Assembly: GCF_947490405.1 (NCBI RefSeq)
Contig: NZ_CANLGU010000009.1
Location: 19,482 to 83,481, forward strand
Origin: an uncultured Algibacter sp.
GTDB taxonomy: Bacteria; Bacteroidota; Bacteroidia; Flavobacteriales; Flavobacteriaceae
DNA: 64,000 nucleotides
Direction: 5' to 3'
Shown in pieces: positions 35,676 through 44,410 of the stretch; position 1 is the first letter of the stretch, and each line of letters opens with the position of its first letter. The notes beneath the pieces were generated by a model that was not told the origin of the DNA, searched no databases, and saw nothing but the letters and a program-made list of their open reading frames with translations. A program made the position numbers and the translations under genes.

Positions 35676-36440
35676 ATGACGCATCGTTTAAAAAAAGAAA
35701 AAAACTACAGCTATATTGAAGCAGGAGAAGGCACACCTATAATTGTGCTACACGGATTAATGGGCGGATTAAGTAATTTTGACGCTGTTACCGATTTCTT
35801 TAGCCGTAAAGACTATAAAGTAATTATACCTGAACTCCCTATTTACGGCATGTCTTTAATCAAAACAAACGTAAAGCATTTTGCTAAATACTTACACGAG
35901 TTTATAAAATTTAAAGGCTTTGAAGAAGTTATTTTACTCGGTAATTCTTTGGGCGGACATATTGGGCTATATCACACTAAACTTTACCCAGAAAGTGTAA
36001 AAGCATTAATCATCACTGGAAGTTCTGGATTATATGAAAATGCAATGGGTGGCGGATACACAAAGCGTAGTGATTATGAAGTAATTAAAAAGAAAGCACA
36101 AGATGTTTTTTATGACCCAGAAGTTGCCACTAAAGAAATAGTAGATGAAGTCTACGAAACTGTTAACGACCGCAACAAACTTATAAAAACACTTGCCATT
36201 GCAAAAAGTGCAATTAGGCACAATATGTCTAAAGATTTACCTAATATAAAAACTCCAACATGTATCATTTGGGGTAGGAATGATAATGTTACACCTCCTG
36301 AAGTTGCTGAAGAATTCAGTGAATTACTACCTGATTCTGAACTTTATTGGATTGACAAATGTGGACATGCCGCCATGATGGAACATCCTCAAGAATTTAA
36401 TAAAATTCTTGATACATGGTTAAAAAAAAGAGGCTTTTAA
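35676..36440 (+). CDS. Alpha/beta hydrolase
   Basis: Cytoplasmic alpha/beta-fold hydrolase of 254 residues without signal peptide. The oxyanion-hole motif HGLMGG (26-31), nucleophile elbow GNSLGG with Ser91, acid Asp203 (GRNDNVTPP) and His231 (KCGHAAMMEHP) make a complete catalytic triad. The closest types by pattern are the small esterase/C-C hydrolase group; the substrate cannot be told. It lies divergent from mraZ and upstream of engB on the same strand with a 91-base gap, an arrangement common in flavobacteria, so transcription with engB is possible. Confidence 0.9.
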   Translation: MTHRLKKEKNYSYIEAGEGTPIIVLHGLMGGLSNFDAVTDFFSRKDYKVIIPELPIYGMSLIKTNVKHFAKYLHEFIKFKGFEEVILLGNSLGGHIGLYHTKLYPESVKALIITGSSGLYENAMGGGYTKRSDYEVIKKKAQDVFYDPEVATKEIVDEVYETVNDRNKLIKTLAIAKSAIRHNMSKDLPNIKTPTCIIWGRNDNVTPPEVAEEFSELLPDSELYWIDKCGHAAMMEHPQEFNKILDTWLKKRGF

Positions 36441-36531
36441 AATTTATTAAAAAATAAAAAATCTAATCTAAAAGCACTTAATTCCTTTAATGAGATTCCC
36501 TCCTTAGAGGTAATAACAAAAAAACACTTGT

Positions 36532-37134
36532 ATGAAAATAAAGTCTGCTGAATTTGTTATGAGCAACTCTGATGTTACTAAGTGTCCAAAAAGCAGATTG
36601 CCAGAATATGCTTTTATAGGAAGAAGTAATGTTGGCAAGTCTTCTCTAATCAATATGCTTACAAGCCGAAAAAGTTTAGCTAAAACCTCTGGCAGACCCG
36701 GTAAAACACAACTCATTAATCATTTTTTAATTAACAAAAATTGGCATTTGGTAGATTTACCTGGCTATGGTTATGCACGTGTTTCAAAAAGTTCAAAAAA
36801 AGTATTTCAAAAATTTATTACGCAATATTTCGCCCTAAGAGAACAATTAGTTACCGCTTTTGTTTTGGTAGATATAAGGCACAAGCCCCAACCCATAGAT
36901 CTAGAATTTATGCAATGGCTTGGAGAAAATGGCATTCCATTTTCTATTATTTTCACTAAAGCTGATAAATTAAAACCCAAGGCAATAGAAAATCATGTTA
37001 AAGATTACCAAACCATCCTTTTAGAAACTTGGGAGGATATGCCAAATTACTTTATAACATCATCTTCAAAAAATATAGGAAAAGACAAGGTTTTAGGATA
37101 TGTTGATGAATTAAATCTAAACATGGAAACTTGA
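36532..37134 (+). CDS. engB: Ribosome biogenesis GTPase EngB/YsxC
   Basis: Essential GTPase of 200 residues involved in assembly of the large ribosomal subunit. G1 is GRSNVGKS (30-37), G3 is DLPGYG (75-80) and G4 is TKAD (142-145), with SSSKNIGKD near 182 as G5. The N-terminal AEFVMSNSDVTKCP and the GRPGKTQ switch segment (around 54-60) are typical of EngB. Length fits the family. A short spacer of 60 bases separates it from the reductase gene that follows on the same strand. Confidence 0.97.
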   Translation: MKIKSAEFVMSNSDVTKCPKSRLPEYAFIGRSNVGKSSLINMLTSRKSLAKTSGRPGKTQLINHFLINKNWHLVDLPGYGYARVSKSSKKVFQKFITQYFALREQLVTAFVLVDIRHKPQPIDLEFMQWLGENGIPFSIIFTKADKLKPKAIENHVKDYQTILLETWEDMPNYFITSSSKNIGKDKVLGYVDELNLNMET

Positions 37135-37194
37135 TTTAAATAATTATAATTTCAGCCAAATTAATTACTTTCAACAAAACCTTTTTGGAAATTC

Positions 37195-38211
37195 ATGAAA
37201 CAAGCAAAAATAGTTTCTCAAGAACTTATGTCAAAAACGCTTTTTGATATTTTTGTGAAATATAAGTTTACTAATGAAAAAGCAAACCTACTATCTGAAG
37301 TTTTTACAGAAAATTCATTATGCGGGGTTACTTCTCACGGCATAAATAGAGTCCCTGTTCTACTTGATTTTATTAATAAAGATTTAGTTGATATAAACGC
37401 TGAAGTTGAAAAAGCAGAAACTTTTGGAAATATTGAAAGATGGGATGGCAATAATGGAGTTGGAATTATTAACGCAGTTAAATGTACTAATCGAGCTATT
37501 GAATTAGCTAAAGACCACGGCATGGGCATTGTAGCCCTTAGAAATACGAATCATTGGATGCGTGGAGGTTATTATGGGTGGCAAGCTGCGAAAAAAGACT
37601 GTATAAGCATACTTTTTACCAATACAAAACCCAATATGCCAGCTTGGGGCGGAAAAGAATTGAGACTTGGCAACAATCCCTTTATCATTTCTATACCTAG
37701 AAAAAAAGGGCATATTGTTTTAGATATGGCAATCTCTCAATTTTCATTTGGAAAAATAAACGATTATAAATTAAATAATAAAATGCTTCCCTACGAAGGC
37801 GGATGGGACAACAACAATAATTTAACTAAAGACCCAGATGCTATATTAAAGAGTGAACGTAGCTTACCTATTGGACTTTGGAAAGGCTCTGCACTCTCAA
37901 TGGTTTTGGATATGCTAGCTACAATTTTATCAGCAGGCAAATCAACCTATAAATTAGGGTTAGACGAATATGAAACGGGGGTTTCTCAAGTTTATATGTG
38001 TATACATCAAAAGACTTTTAACGATTCTAATCTTCAAGAAAACCTGTTAAATGAAATTATAAATTTCACGCACAACATCACTCCAACCGAAACTGGACAA
38101 AAAACGTTTTACCCGGGAGAACGCACTTTGCAGGTTAGACAAAATAATTTAGAAAAAGGGATACCTGTAGACTTTCGAATTTGGAATACCGTTTTAGAGT
38201 TTTTAAAATAA
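37195..38211 (+). CDS. YiaK-like NAD(P)H-dependent keto acid reductase (Ldh/YiaK family)
   Basis: Oxidoreductase of 338 residues of the Ldh2/malate dehydrogenase-like family. Among members I know, it is closest in pattern to E. coli YiaK, the 2,3-diketo-L-gulonate reductase. Shared segments include GVTSHGINRVP (about 44-54), HGMGIVALRNTNHWMRGGYYGWQAA (around 104-129, in two parts), LGNNPFIISIP, and LWKGSALSMVLDM (about 223-235). The catalytic His is expected in SHG. No signal peptide. Other family members reduce malate, lactate or ureidoglycolate, so the substrate is open. The neighbours are not sugar-acid genes, and a functional link to the uronate locus 18 kb away is only a possibility. It converges on the permease gene with a 6-base gap. 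Confidence 0.85.
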   Translation: MKQAKIVSQELMSKTLFDIFVKYKFTNEKANLLSEVFTENSLCGVTSHGINRVPVLLDFINKDLVDINAEVEKAETFGNIERWDGNNGVGIINAVKCTNRAIELAKDHGMGIVALRNTNHWMRGGYYGWQAAKKDCISILFTNTKPNMPAWGGKELRLGNNPFIISIPRKKGHIVLDMAISQFSFGKINDYKLNNKMLPYEGGWDNNNNLTKDPDAILKSERSLPIGLWKGSALSMVLDMLATILSAGKSTYKLGLDEYETGVSQVYMCIHQKTFNDSNLQENLLNEIINFTHNITPTETGQKTFYPGERTLQVRQNNLEKGIPVDFRIWNTVLEFLK

Positions 38212-38217
38212 GACTAT

Positions 38218-39312
38218 TTAACTCTTAACATCTAGAGCATCTCTAAGCGCATTACCTATAAGCATAAAAGCCATAACTAAACTCATAATACAAAGCCCCG
38301 GAATTATAGCTAAATAAGGTTTTCCAAGAATAATATAATTATAATGATCCTTAATCATTGCTCCCCAACTTGCCATTGGTGGTTGTGCTCCTATACCTAA
38401 AAAACTTAAACCACTTTCAATTAAAATAGCAGCTGCAAAATTAGCTGCCGAAATAACAATAACAGGTGCCATTATGTTTGGTAATATATGCTTAGTTATT
38501 ATCCTAAAATCATTATACCCTAAAGCTCTTGCCGCCGTAACATATTGCATTTCTTTTGCACTAATAATTTGCCCACGTACTACCCTTGCCACTTCTACCC
38601 ACATGGTTAAACCTACCGCTATAAAGACTTGCCAAAACCCTTTCCCTAAAGCTAAAGTAATAGCAATTACTAATAATAATGTTGGTATAGACCATGTTAC
38701 ATTAATTATCCACATGATGATAGCATCAACTCTTCCTCCAAAATAGCCAGCAATACTTCCCATAAAAATTCCAATAATTAACGAAATTAGAACCGCCACA
38801 AAACCAATAAAAAAAGATATTCTTGCTCCTACTAAAATTCTACTAAGTAAATCACGACCATATTTATCTGTTCCAAAAAGAAAGGTTCTTTCAGTAATAT
38901 AACCCGTGAATACATGATCAGGTAAGACATTTAATTTTATAATTTTCTCCGCACCTTCTAATCCGTCAGAAGCATATTCTTTATAGGCCAGAATACCATC
39001 CTCCATTGTATAATCTGAAATTGGAACTTCTGTATCAGCGTTTTTCTTTCCAAAAAACAGTTTATCAAAACCATTTTGCTTTGTTGAAATTTCTGAAGGT
39101 ATTATTAACATATTTACCTTAAAACCTGGTTTCTTAGAATGAATTGCCAGATGCATTTGATTCGCATATTGAGAATCATCTGGAGCCAACACATAAGCAA
39201 AAACAGAAACCACCCCAACCAATATGATAAAACAAAAACTAAAAACGCCCCAAAAGTTGCTTTTAAACTTTTGGAGCGCTAATTGTTTTAGTGAGTTTGA
39301 TTTATGACTCAT
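38218..39312 (-). CDS. ABC transporter permease, OppC/DppC-like
   Basis: Inner-membrane permease of 364 residues for a peptide- or nickel-type ABC importer. An N-terminal membrane helix (about 21-43) is followed by an extracytoplasmic insert of about 100 residues, longer than in E. coli DppC. The BPD_transp_1 core starts with the GTDKYGRDLLSRILVGARIS segment (about 147-166), and the EAA loop region ARALGYNDFRIITKHILPN (about 260-278) marks the ATPase contact. At least five more membrane helices follow. No partner permease, ATPase or binding protein is adjacent; stand-alone OppC-type genes of this form are frequent in flavobacteria. The substrate is unknown. It lies 9 bases downstream of prc. 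Confidence 0.9.
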   Translation of the reverse strand: MSHKSNSLKQLALQKFKSNFWGVFSFCFIILVGVVSVFAYVLAPDDSQYANQMHLAIHSKKPGFKVNMLIIPSEISTKQNGFDKLFFGKKNADTEVPISDYTMEDGILAYKEYASDGLEGAEKIIKLNVLPDHVFTGYITERTFLFGTDKYGRDLLSRILVGARISFFIGFVAVLISLIIGIFMGSIAGYFGGRVDAIIMWIINVTWSIPTLLLVIAITLALGKGFWQVFIAVGLTMWVEVARVVRGQIISAKEMQYVTAARALGYNDFRIITKHILPNIMAPVIVISAANFAAAILIESGLSFLGIGAQPPMASWGAMIKDHYNYIILGKPYLAIIPGLCIMSLVMAFMLIGNALRDALDVKS

Positions 39313-39321
39313 AAACGTTTA

Positions 39322-41472
39322 TTAATTCTTTACTGTAGAAGCCACTTTTTTAATTGGATATGCTGTTTTTAAATCGTCTAAAACATTTAGTGCCTCTTCA
39401 ATATAAACATCTTTACTCAAGCTTTGATGCCAACGTTTGCGTTTCTCTTTTAAATCAGTCGTATCTTTTGCGATAAGTTCCTTTTCATAACTTGAAGAGT
39501 CAAAGGTTAAATTTGTATCATAATCACTAATTGCATCATACTTTTTTGATTCTATTTCATTGGCTTTTAATTGCGCCTTGTACTTATTATAATTAAGCGA
39601 ATAAACCGTCTCATCAATTTTAGTTTTCACCCATTTAGCATTTTCCTCAATAAGCTTTAATTGCTCATTATTACTCATACGCTTTTGGCTTTTTTGAATA
39701 GTTGCATCATAATCAAAATAATACTCCCAAACCGTGAATTGCGCTTCATCAATCTCATCATAAGGTAATGGATTTTCTTTATCTTTTTCACCTACATCAA
39801 TAAAGCTAAAGCGACCTGGCACTTTAATATCACTTTTAACACCCTCTAACTGCACAGAGCCACCATTAATTCTGTAATACTTTTGTCTGGTTAGCGCTAA
39901 AGCTCCCATATCGCCACTTGTATTATTCCTCAACATGTTATTTAAGTCTATAACATTTTGCACTGTTCCTTTACCATAAGTTTGCTTGCTACCTATAATA
40001 ATTGCGCGCTTATAATCTTGCATTGCAGCTGCTAATATCTCTGAAGCTGAAGCCGAAATTTCGTTTACCAAAATAACTAACGGACCATCCCATGCTATAG
40101 ATTTATCTCTATCTTTCAAAACTTCTTTGGGCGTATCTGTTGAGCGTACTTGAACAATAGGACCATCTTTTATAAATAAACCTGCCATCTCAACAACTGT
40201 AGGCAAGGATCCTCCTCCATTATTTCGCAAATCCAGTACAAGCCCCTCAATGCCATCTTCTTTCAATCTTTCAATTTCCTTTTTTACATCTTTGGCTGCG
40301 TTAATATTTTTATAATCATTAAAATCAGCATAAAACGCAGGTAAGTTTATAACACCAAAAATTTTGTCATCTTTTTTTACTACAGACGATTTAGCATAGG
40401 TATCAAAAACCTCAACAACATCTCTTGTAATGGTAATATCCTTTACGGTACCATCTACTTTTTTAACAGTAAGGGTTACTTTGGTACCTTTTGGACCTTT
40501 TATATACTTGATAGCGTCATTAATACGCATACCAACAATATCCACAGGAAACTCTTCATCCTCCTGCTTAACTTTAAGAATTAAATCTTCAACTTCTAGC
40601 TCGTTACCTCTCCAAGCGGGGCCCCCAGAAATAAGCTCTACAACTTTTATGTAATCCATACGCTTCTGAAGTCTTGCTCCTATACCTTCTAACTTACCAG
40701 ACATACGGGTATCGAAATCTTCTTTTCCTTTTGGAGCTAGATAATATGTATGAGGATCAAACTCTTCAACTATTGTATTTACATAAACAGCAAACCAATC
40801 TTCACGTCTTTGATCATCAATGTAATCTTGAAAATATATATCTAAAGATCGTAATGTAGCCTCACGCGCTTCTTTTTCAATTTCTTTCTCAGACTTCATT
40901 ACATAATTTGGATTTTTTTCTTTGGCTCTTTTTTCATCCTCATAAAGATCATCATAGTTAGAAATTGTAGAAAACTTTAGTTGTTTCCTCCAACGTTCTT
41001 TCATTTCTTTTTTATTCTTAGGAAAGGCGATTTTATCATAATCTGTATCAAAAGTTTCATCTATGGTGTAATCAAAAGGCTCAGCTAAAATAGCTTTATA
41101 AAGCTCTTTGGACTCCTCTATTCGTTTAACAAAACGTTCATGAACTACATTAAAAAACGTAATATCTGTTATTTTAAGTTGATCATCAATAGTCAATTTA
41201 TATTTCTCGAAATCCTTATAATCAGACTGATAAAAATATCTTTTAACTGGATCCATCACTTCAACAAAATCTGAAAATAATTCTTCAGAAAACGCATCAT
41301 CCATGGCAATCGGGTCAAAATGACCTTGCTCGATAACAAATGTGATGATTTGAATTAGAAGTTTATCTTTGTCTGGATTACTGAATTTATTTGATGTAAA
41401 ACTGCAAGACGCAAACGCCAACAACAATAAAAGAGAGAGTACTTTATAATTCCTTTTCATAATATTCTTCAT
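39322..41472 (-). CDS. prc: Tail-specific protease Prc/Tsp (S41, lipoprotein)
   Basis: Carboxy-terminal processing protease of 716 residues. A lipoprotein signal ends A-F-A-S-C (Cys23; from the alternative start at 41460, Cys19). A Tsp N-terminal helical domain (about 40-240) precedes a PDZ domain (about 250-330, LEGIGARLQKRMDYIKVVELISGGPAWRG in two parts). The S41 core follows, with LDLRNNGGGSLPTVVEMAGLF and the catalytic region NEISASASEILAAAMQDY, and Lys in KQTYGKGTVQ. A Tsp C-terminal domain (about 570-700) completes it. The Ser/Lys dyad is intact. These proteases trim periplasmic proteins and affect wall hydrolases. It is divergent from surE. Confidence 0.95.
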   Translation of the reverse strand: MKNIMKRNYKVLSLLLLLAFASCSFTSNKFSNPDKDKLLIQIITFVIEQGHFDPIAMDDAFSEELFSDFVEVMDPVKRYFYQSDYKDFEKYKLTIDDQLKITDITFFNVVHERFVKRIEESKELYKAILAEPFDYTIDETFDTDYDKIAFPKNKKEMKERWRKQLKFSTISNYDDLYEDEKRAKEKNPNYVMKSEKEIEKEAREATLRSLDIYFQDYIDDQRREDWFAVYVNTIVEEFDPHTYYLAPKGKEDFDTRMSGKLEGIGARLQKRMDYIKVVELISGGPAWRGNELEVEDLILKVKQEDEEFPVDIVGMRINDAIKYIKGPKGTKVTLTVKKVDGTVKDITITRDVVEVFDTYAKSSVVKKDDKIFGVINLPAFYADFNDYKNINAAKDVKKEIERLKEDGIEGLVLDLRNNGGGSLPTVVEMAGLFIKDGPIVQVRSTDTPKEVLKDRDKSIAWDGPLVILVNEISASASEILAAAMQDYKRAIIIGSKQTYGKGTVQNVIDLNNMLRNNTSGDMGALALTRQKYYRINGGSVQLEGVKSDIKVPGRFSFIDVGEKDKENPLPYDEIDEAQFTVWEYYFDYDATIQKSQKRMSNNEQLKLIEENAKWVKTKIDETVYSLNYNKYKAQLKANEIESKKYDAISDYDTNLTFDSSSYEKELIAKDTTDLKEKRKRWHQSLSKDVYIEEALNVLDDLKTAYPIKKVASTVKN

Positions 41473-41634
41473 GTTTTATTCTTTTTTGCTTCTAAAAAGC
41501 ACAGCATATTTTTCACTAAAATAAAGAAAAAACCATGCCAATACTTCGAATCGCTACTAATTTTTTGTTAAACCAAAGAAATTAGGTGTTTACTAACGAA
41601 ATTATGTATTTTAGCGATGATTTTTAGCACTAAA

Positions 41635-42405
41635 ATGAGTAAAAAACCGCTTATACTTGTAACAAACGATGATGGCATTAATGCTCCAGGAATACGATCA
41701 TTAATTTCTGTAATGAATACCATTGGAGATGTGGTAGTTGTAGCACCTGACAGCCCACAAAGTGGCATGGGACACGCCATTACTTTAAACTCCACTTTAC
41801 ACGCTAAAGACGTCCATTTAGACGAAGGACCACAAAAAGAGTTTAGCTGTTCTGGAACACCTGCTGATTGCGTGAAACTTGCCATCAGAGAGCTCGCTGA
41901 CAGAGTTCCTGATATTTGTGTTTCAGGAATTAATCATGGCTCAAACTCTTCAATAAACGTTATTTATTCTGGAACAATGAGTGCTGCAATTGAAGCTGGA
42001 ATAGAGGGCATTCCAGCCATTGGTTTTTCTTTATTAGATTATGGATGGGATGCTAATTTTGAAGCTTCAAAACCTTTTGTAAAGGTTATTACAGAAGAAG
42101 TTTTGAGACATGGCTTACCAAATGGTGTGGTTTTAAATGTTAATATCCCCAATATTTCTGAAGACGCCATTAAAGGCATAAAAATTTGTAGACAAGCTAA
42201 AGCGAATTGGGTTGAAGAATTTGACAAACGTAAAACACCACAAGGCAAAGATTACTATTGGCTTACAGGTAAGTTTGTTAATTTAGATGGCGGTGAAGAT
42301 ACTGACGAATGGGCACTTGAAAACGGTTATATTTCTGTAGTTCCAGCGCAATTCGATTTAACTGCTCATCATTTTATAAAAGATTTAAATAGTTGGAATC
42401 TATAA
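41635..42405 (+). CDS. surE: 5'/3'-nucleotidase SurE
   Basis: Metal-dependent survival protein phosphatase of about 256 residues. The start MSKKPLILVTNDDGINAPGI is chosen because it gives the normal SurE N-terminus; the ATG at 41617 would add six residues. Metal ligands Asp-Asp lie in TNDDG (about 10-14), with SGMGHAITL (about 44-52), CSGTPADCVKLA (about 71-82) and SGINHGSNSSINVIYSGTMSAA (about 101-122, in two parts) as the other hallmarks. Cytoplasmic. It heads a plus-strand run surE-small membrane protein-lpxB-NlpC/P60-comEC. Confidence 0.96.
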   Translation: MSKKPLILVTNDDGINAPGIRSLISVMNTIGDVVVVAPDSPQSGMGHAITLNSTLHAKDVHLDEGPQKEFSCSGTPADCVKLAIRELADRVPDICVSGINHGSNSSINVIYSGTMSAAIEAGIEGIPAIGFSLLDYGWDANFEASKPFVKVITEEVLRHGLPNGVVLNVNIPNISEDAIKGIKICRQAKANWVEEFDKRKTPQGKDYYWLTGKFVNLDGGEDTDEWALENGYISVVPAQFDLTAHHFIKDLNSWNL

Positions 42406-42427
42406 TACTAAAACACCAAAGTAACAC

Positions 42428-42709
42428 ATGAAGAAAGACATTTTTATAGGTATGCTTATTGGTTTAATAGCTAATGCCATTGGCTTATTTTTAGCTGCTA
42501 ATTTATTAGGAAAAGGAGATGATTTTACTGTTGTAATAGATGCTGCTGCTAAAGAAGGATTTTTAGGCAAACTTATTAGTCTAGGCGCAATTTTAAACCT
42601 TATTGCTTTTTTCATCTTTATAAAAAAAAGGCAAGACTATCGTGCTAGGGGCGTATTGCTAATTACGGTTTTTATTGCTGTTTTTACTTTTGTTTTTAAA
42701 CTCTTCTAA
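42428..42709 (+). CDS. Small conserved-type membrane protein, function unknown
   Basis: Protein of 93 residues with about three membrane segments: about 5-27 (IFIGMLIGLIANAIGLFLAA), about 49-67 (ISLGAILNLIAFFIFI) and about 75-92 (GVLLITVFIAVFTFVF), separated by short charged loops. No catalytic motif is recognised. It fits exactly between surE (22 bases upstream) and lpxB, whose ATG begins on the base after its stop codon, so it is translationally coupled to lpxB. A role beside lipid A synthesis is possible on that ground only. Confidence 0.85.
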   Translation: MKKDIFIGMLIGLIANAIGLFLAANLLGKGDDFTVVIDAAAKEGFLGKLISLGAILNLIAFFIFIKKRQDYRARGVLLITVFIAVFTFVFKLF

Positions 42710-43822
42710 ATGAAGTATTACATTGTAGCTGGAGAAGCATCTGGTGATTTACATGGCTCAAACTTAATGAAAGCACTGCATAGGGTTGATGCTAAAGCTG
42801 AGATTAGGTTTTGGGGTGGTGATCTCATGCAAGCTACTGGGGGTAAATTAGTTAAGCACTACAAAGAACGTGCTTTTATGGGGTTTATTGAAGTGGTCAT
42901 GAACTTGAATAAAATTTTCAAAGATATTTCTTTTTGCAAAAAGGATATTGAAAATTTTAAACCAGATGCTATTATTTTTATTGACAACTCTGGTTTCAAT
43001 TTACGAATTGCAAAATGGGCAAAACAGGAAGGCTATAGAACCAACTATTATATATCTCCACAGGTTTGGGCATCAAGAGCTAGCAGAGTAAAAGCTATAA
43101 AGCGTGATATTGATGCCATGTATGTTATACTCCCTTTTGTAAAACCTTTTTACAAAAAATACGGTTATGAGGTTACTTTTGTTGGCCACCCTTTAATTGA
43201 TGAGATAACAAATAGGGAACAGGTTGATGAATTTAAATTTAGAGAAACACATAAATTAGGAAACAAACCAATAATAGCTTTACTTCCAGGAAGCAGGAAA
43301 CAAGAAATAACAAAGATGCTCTCTGTGATGTTGAATATAGCTGACAACTACCCAAGATACCAGTTTATTATTGCAGGAGCACCAAGTCAGGATTATAGTT
43401 TTTACAATACATTTATAAAATCGAGTAACGTAAAATTTATTTCTAACAAAACATACGATTTACTAAGTATATCCACTGCTGCATTGGTTACATCTGGAAC
43501 AGCTACTTTAGAAACAGCTTTGTTTAAAGTTCCTCAAGTTGTTTGTTACAAAGGAAGCAATATTTCTTACCAGATAGCGAAACGTATAATAACTTTGAAA
43601 TTTATTTCGTTAGTAAATTTGGTAATGGACAGAGAGGTGGTTACTGAACTTATCCAAAATGACTTCAATAAAAAAAGACTTAAAAAAGAGTTAGATAACA
43701 TACTAAACCCTGAAACTCGTAAACATCTGTTTTTAGATTATTATGAATTAGAAAAAACCTTAGGAGGCAAAGGCGCTAGTGAAAAAACTGCTAAATTGAT
43801 TTATGAATCCATTAAATCTTAA
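42710..43822 (+). CDS. lpxB: Lipid-A-disaccharide synthase LpxB
   Basis: GT19 glycosyltransferase of 370 residues joining UDP-diacylglucosamine and lipid X to give the lipid A disaccharide, at the inner side of the cytoplasmic membrane. Motifs: AGEASGDLHGSNLM (about 5-18), GGDLMQATGGKL, AFMGFIEV (about 54-61), IFIDNSGFNLRIAK, YYISPQVWASR (about 112-122), FVGHPLIDEI (about 161-170), ALLPGSRKQEI (about 191-201) and SGTATLETAL (about 264-273). Length is typical. Its 3' end overlaps the start of the NlpC/P60 gene by 20 bases. Confidence 0.97.
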   Translation: MKYYIVAGEASGDLHGSNLMKALHRVDAKAEIRFWGGDLMQATGGKLVKHYKERAFMGFIEVVMNLNKIFKDISFCKKDIENFKPDAIIFIDNSGFNLRIAKWAKQEGYRTNYYISPQVWASRASRVKAIKRDIDAMYVILPFVKPFYKKYGYEVTFVGHPLIDEITNREQVDEFKFRETHKLGNKPIIALLPGSRKQEITKMLSVMLNIADNYPRYQFIIAGAPSQDYSFYNTFIKSSNVKFISNKTYDLLSISTAALVTSGTATLETALFKVPQVVCYKGSNISYQIAKRIITLKFISLVNLVMDREVVTELIQNDFNKKRLKKELDNILNPETRKHLFLDYYELEKTLGGKGASEKTAKLIYESIKS

Positions 43823-44387
43823 AATAACTCGAGTACTTTTAATCCTTTTAGTCATTACAAGTCTTAGTAATTGTAAATCTTCTAAACGCTCTAAAGCTAG
43901 AAAACCCAACAAAATCGTTACCAAGAAACGCGAAAAAAGCCCATCATCAGACAATAACACAACTGTAGCAACAATTCCTGTTGAGAAAGGTACCTCAACT
44001 AAATACAAAGCAGATTTTATTATTGATTATGCTAAACAGTTTGAGGGTGTACGCTACAAATGGGGAGGAACAACAAAATCAGGAGTAGATTGTTCTGGCT
44101 TAGTTTATGAATCTTTTAAAACTCAAGATATTTTGCTACCAAGAATTTCAAGAGATATGGCAAAAAAAGGGGCTCGAATTAAACTTAGCAAAGCCCTTAA
44201 AGGTGACCTTCTTTTTTTTAAAACTGGAAACAGGCGAAACTCTATAAACCACGTTGGCTTAATAGTAGATATTAAAGGTAACGATATTAAGTTTATTCAT
44301 GCTACAACCAGTAAAGGCGTTATTATTTCTGGGCTTAACGAAACTTATTGGTTAAAAGCCTTTCATGAGGTACGTCGTATTTTATAG
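43803..44387 (+). CDS. NlpC/P60 (C40) peptidoglycan endopeptidase lipoprotein
   Basis: Lipoprotein of 194 residues. The signal ends S-L-S-N-C (Cys24), then a basic, S/T-rich linker (about 25-70) leads to one NlpC/P60 domain (about 75-194). Catalytic Cys is in VDCSGLVY (about 98-105), with His in INHVGLIVD (about 152-160) and a third polar residue, His, in FIHATTS. The wall-facing domain should cut stem peptides of peptidoglycan, as Spr/MepS-type enzymes do. The start ATG lies inside the lpxB end (20-base overlap), and comEC follows 23 bases later. Confidence 0.92.
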   Translation: MNPLNLKITRVLLILLVITSLSNCKSSKRSKARKPNKIVTKKREKSPSSDNNTTVATIPVEKGTSTKYKADFIIDYAKQFEGVRYKWGGTTKSGVDCSGLVYESFKTQDILLPRISRDMAKKGARIKLSKALKGDLLFFKTGNRRNSINHVGLIVDIKGNDIKFIHATTSKGVIISGLNETYWLKAFHEVRRIL

Positions 44388-44410
44388 GATATTTTATATC
44401 TTTAAAAAGT

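Noticed and set aside
41568..41885. Minus-strand open frame opposite surE
   Set aside because: surE motifs on the plus strand are complete; the opposite frame has no recognisable domain.
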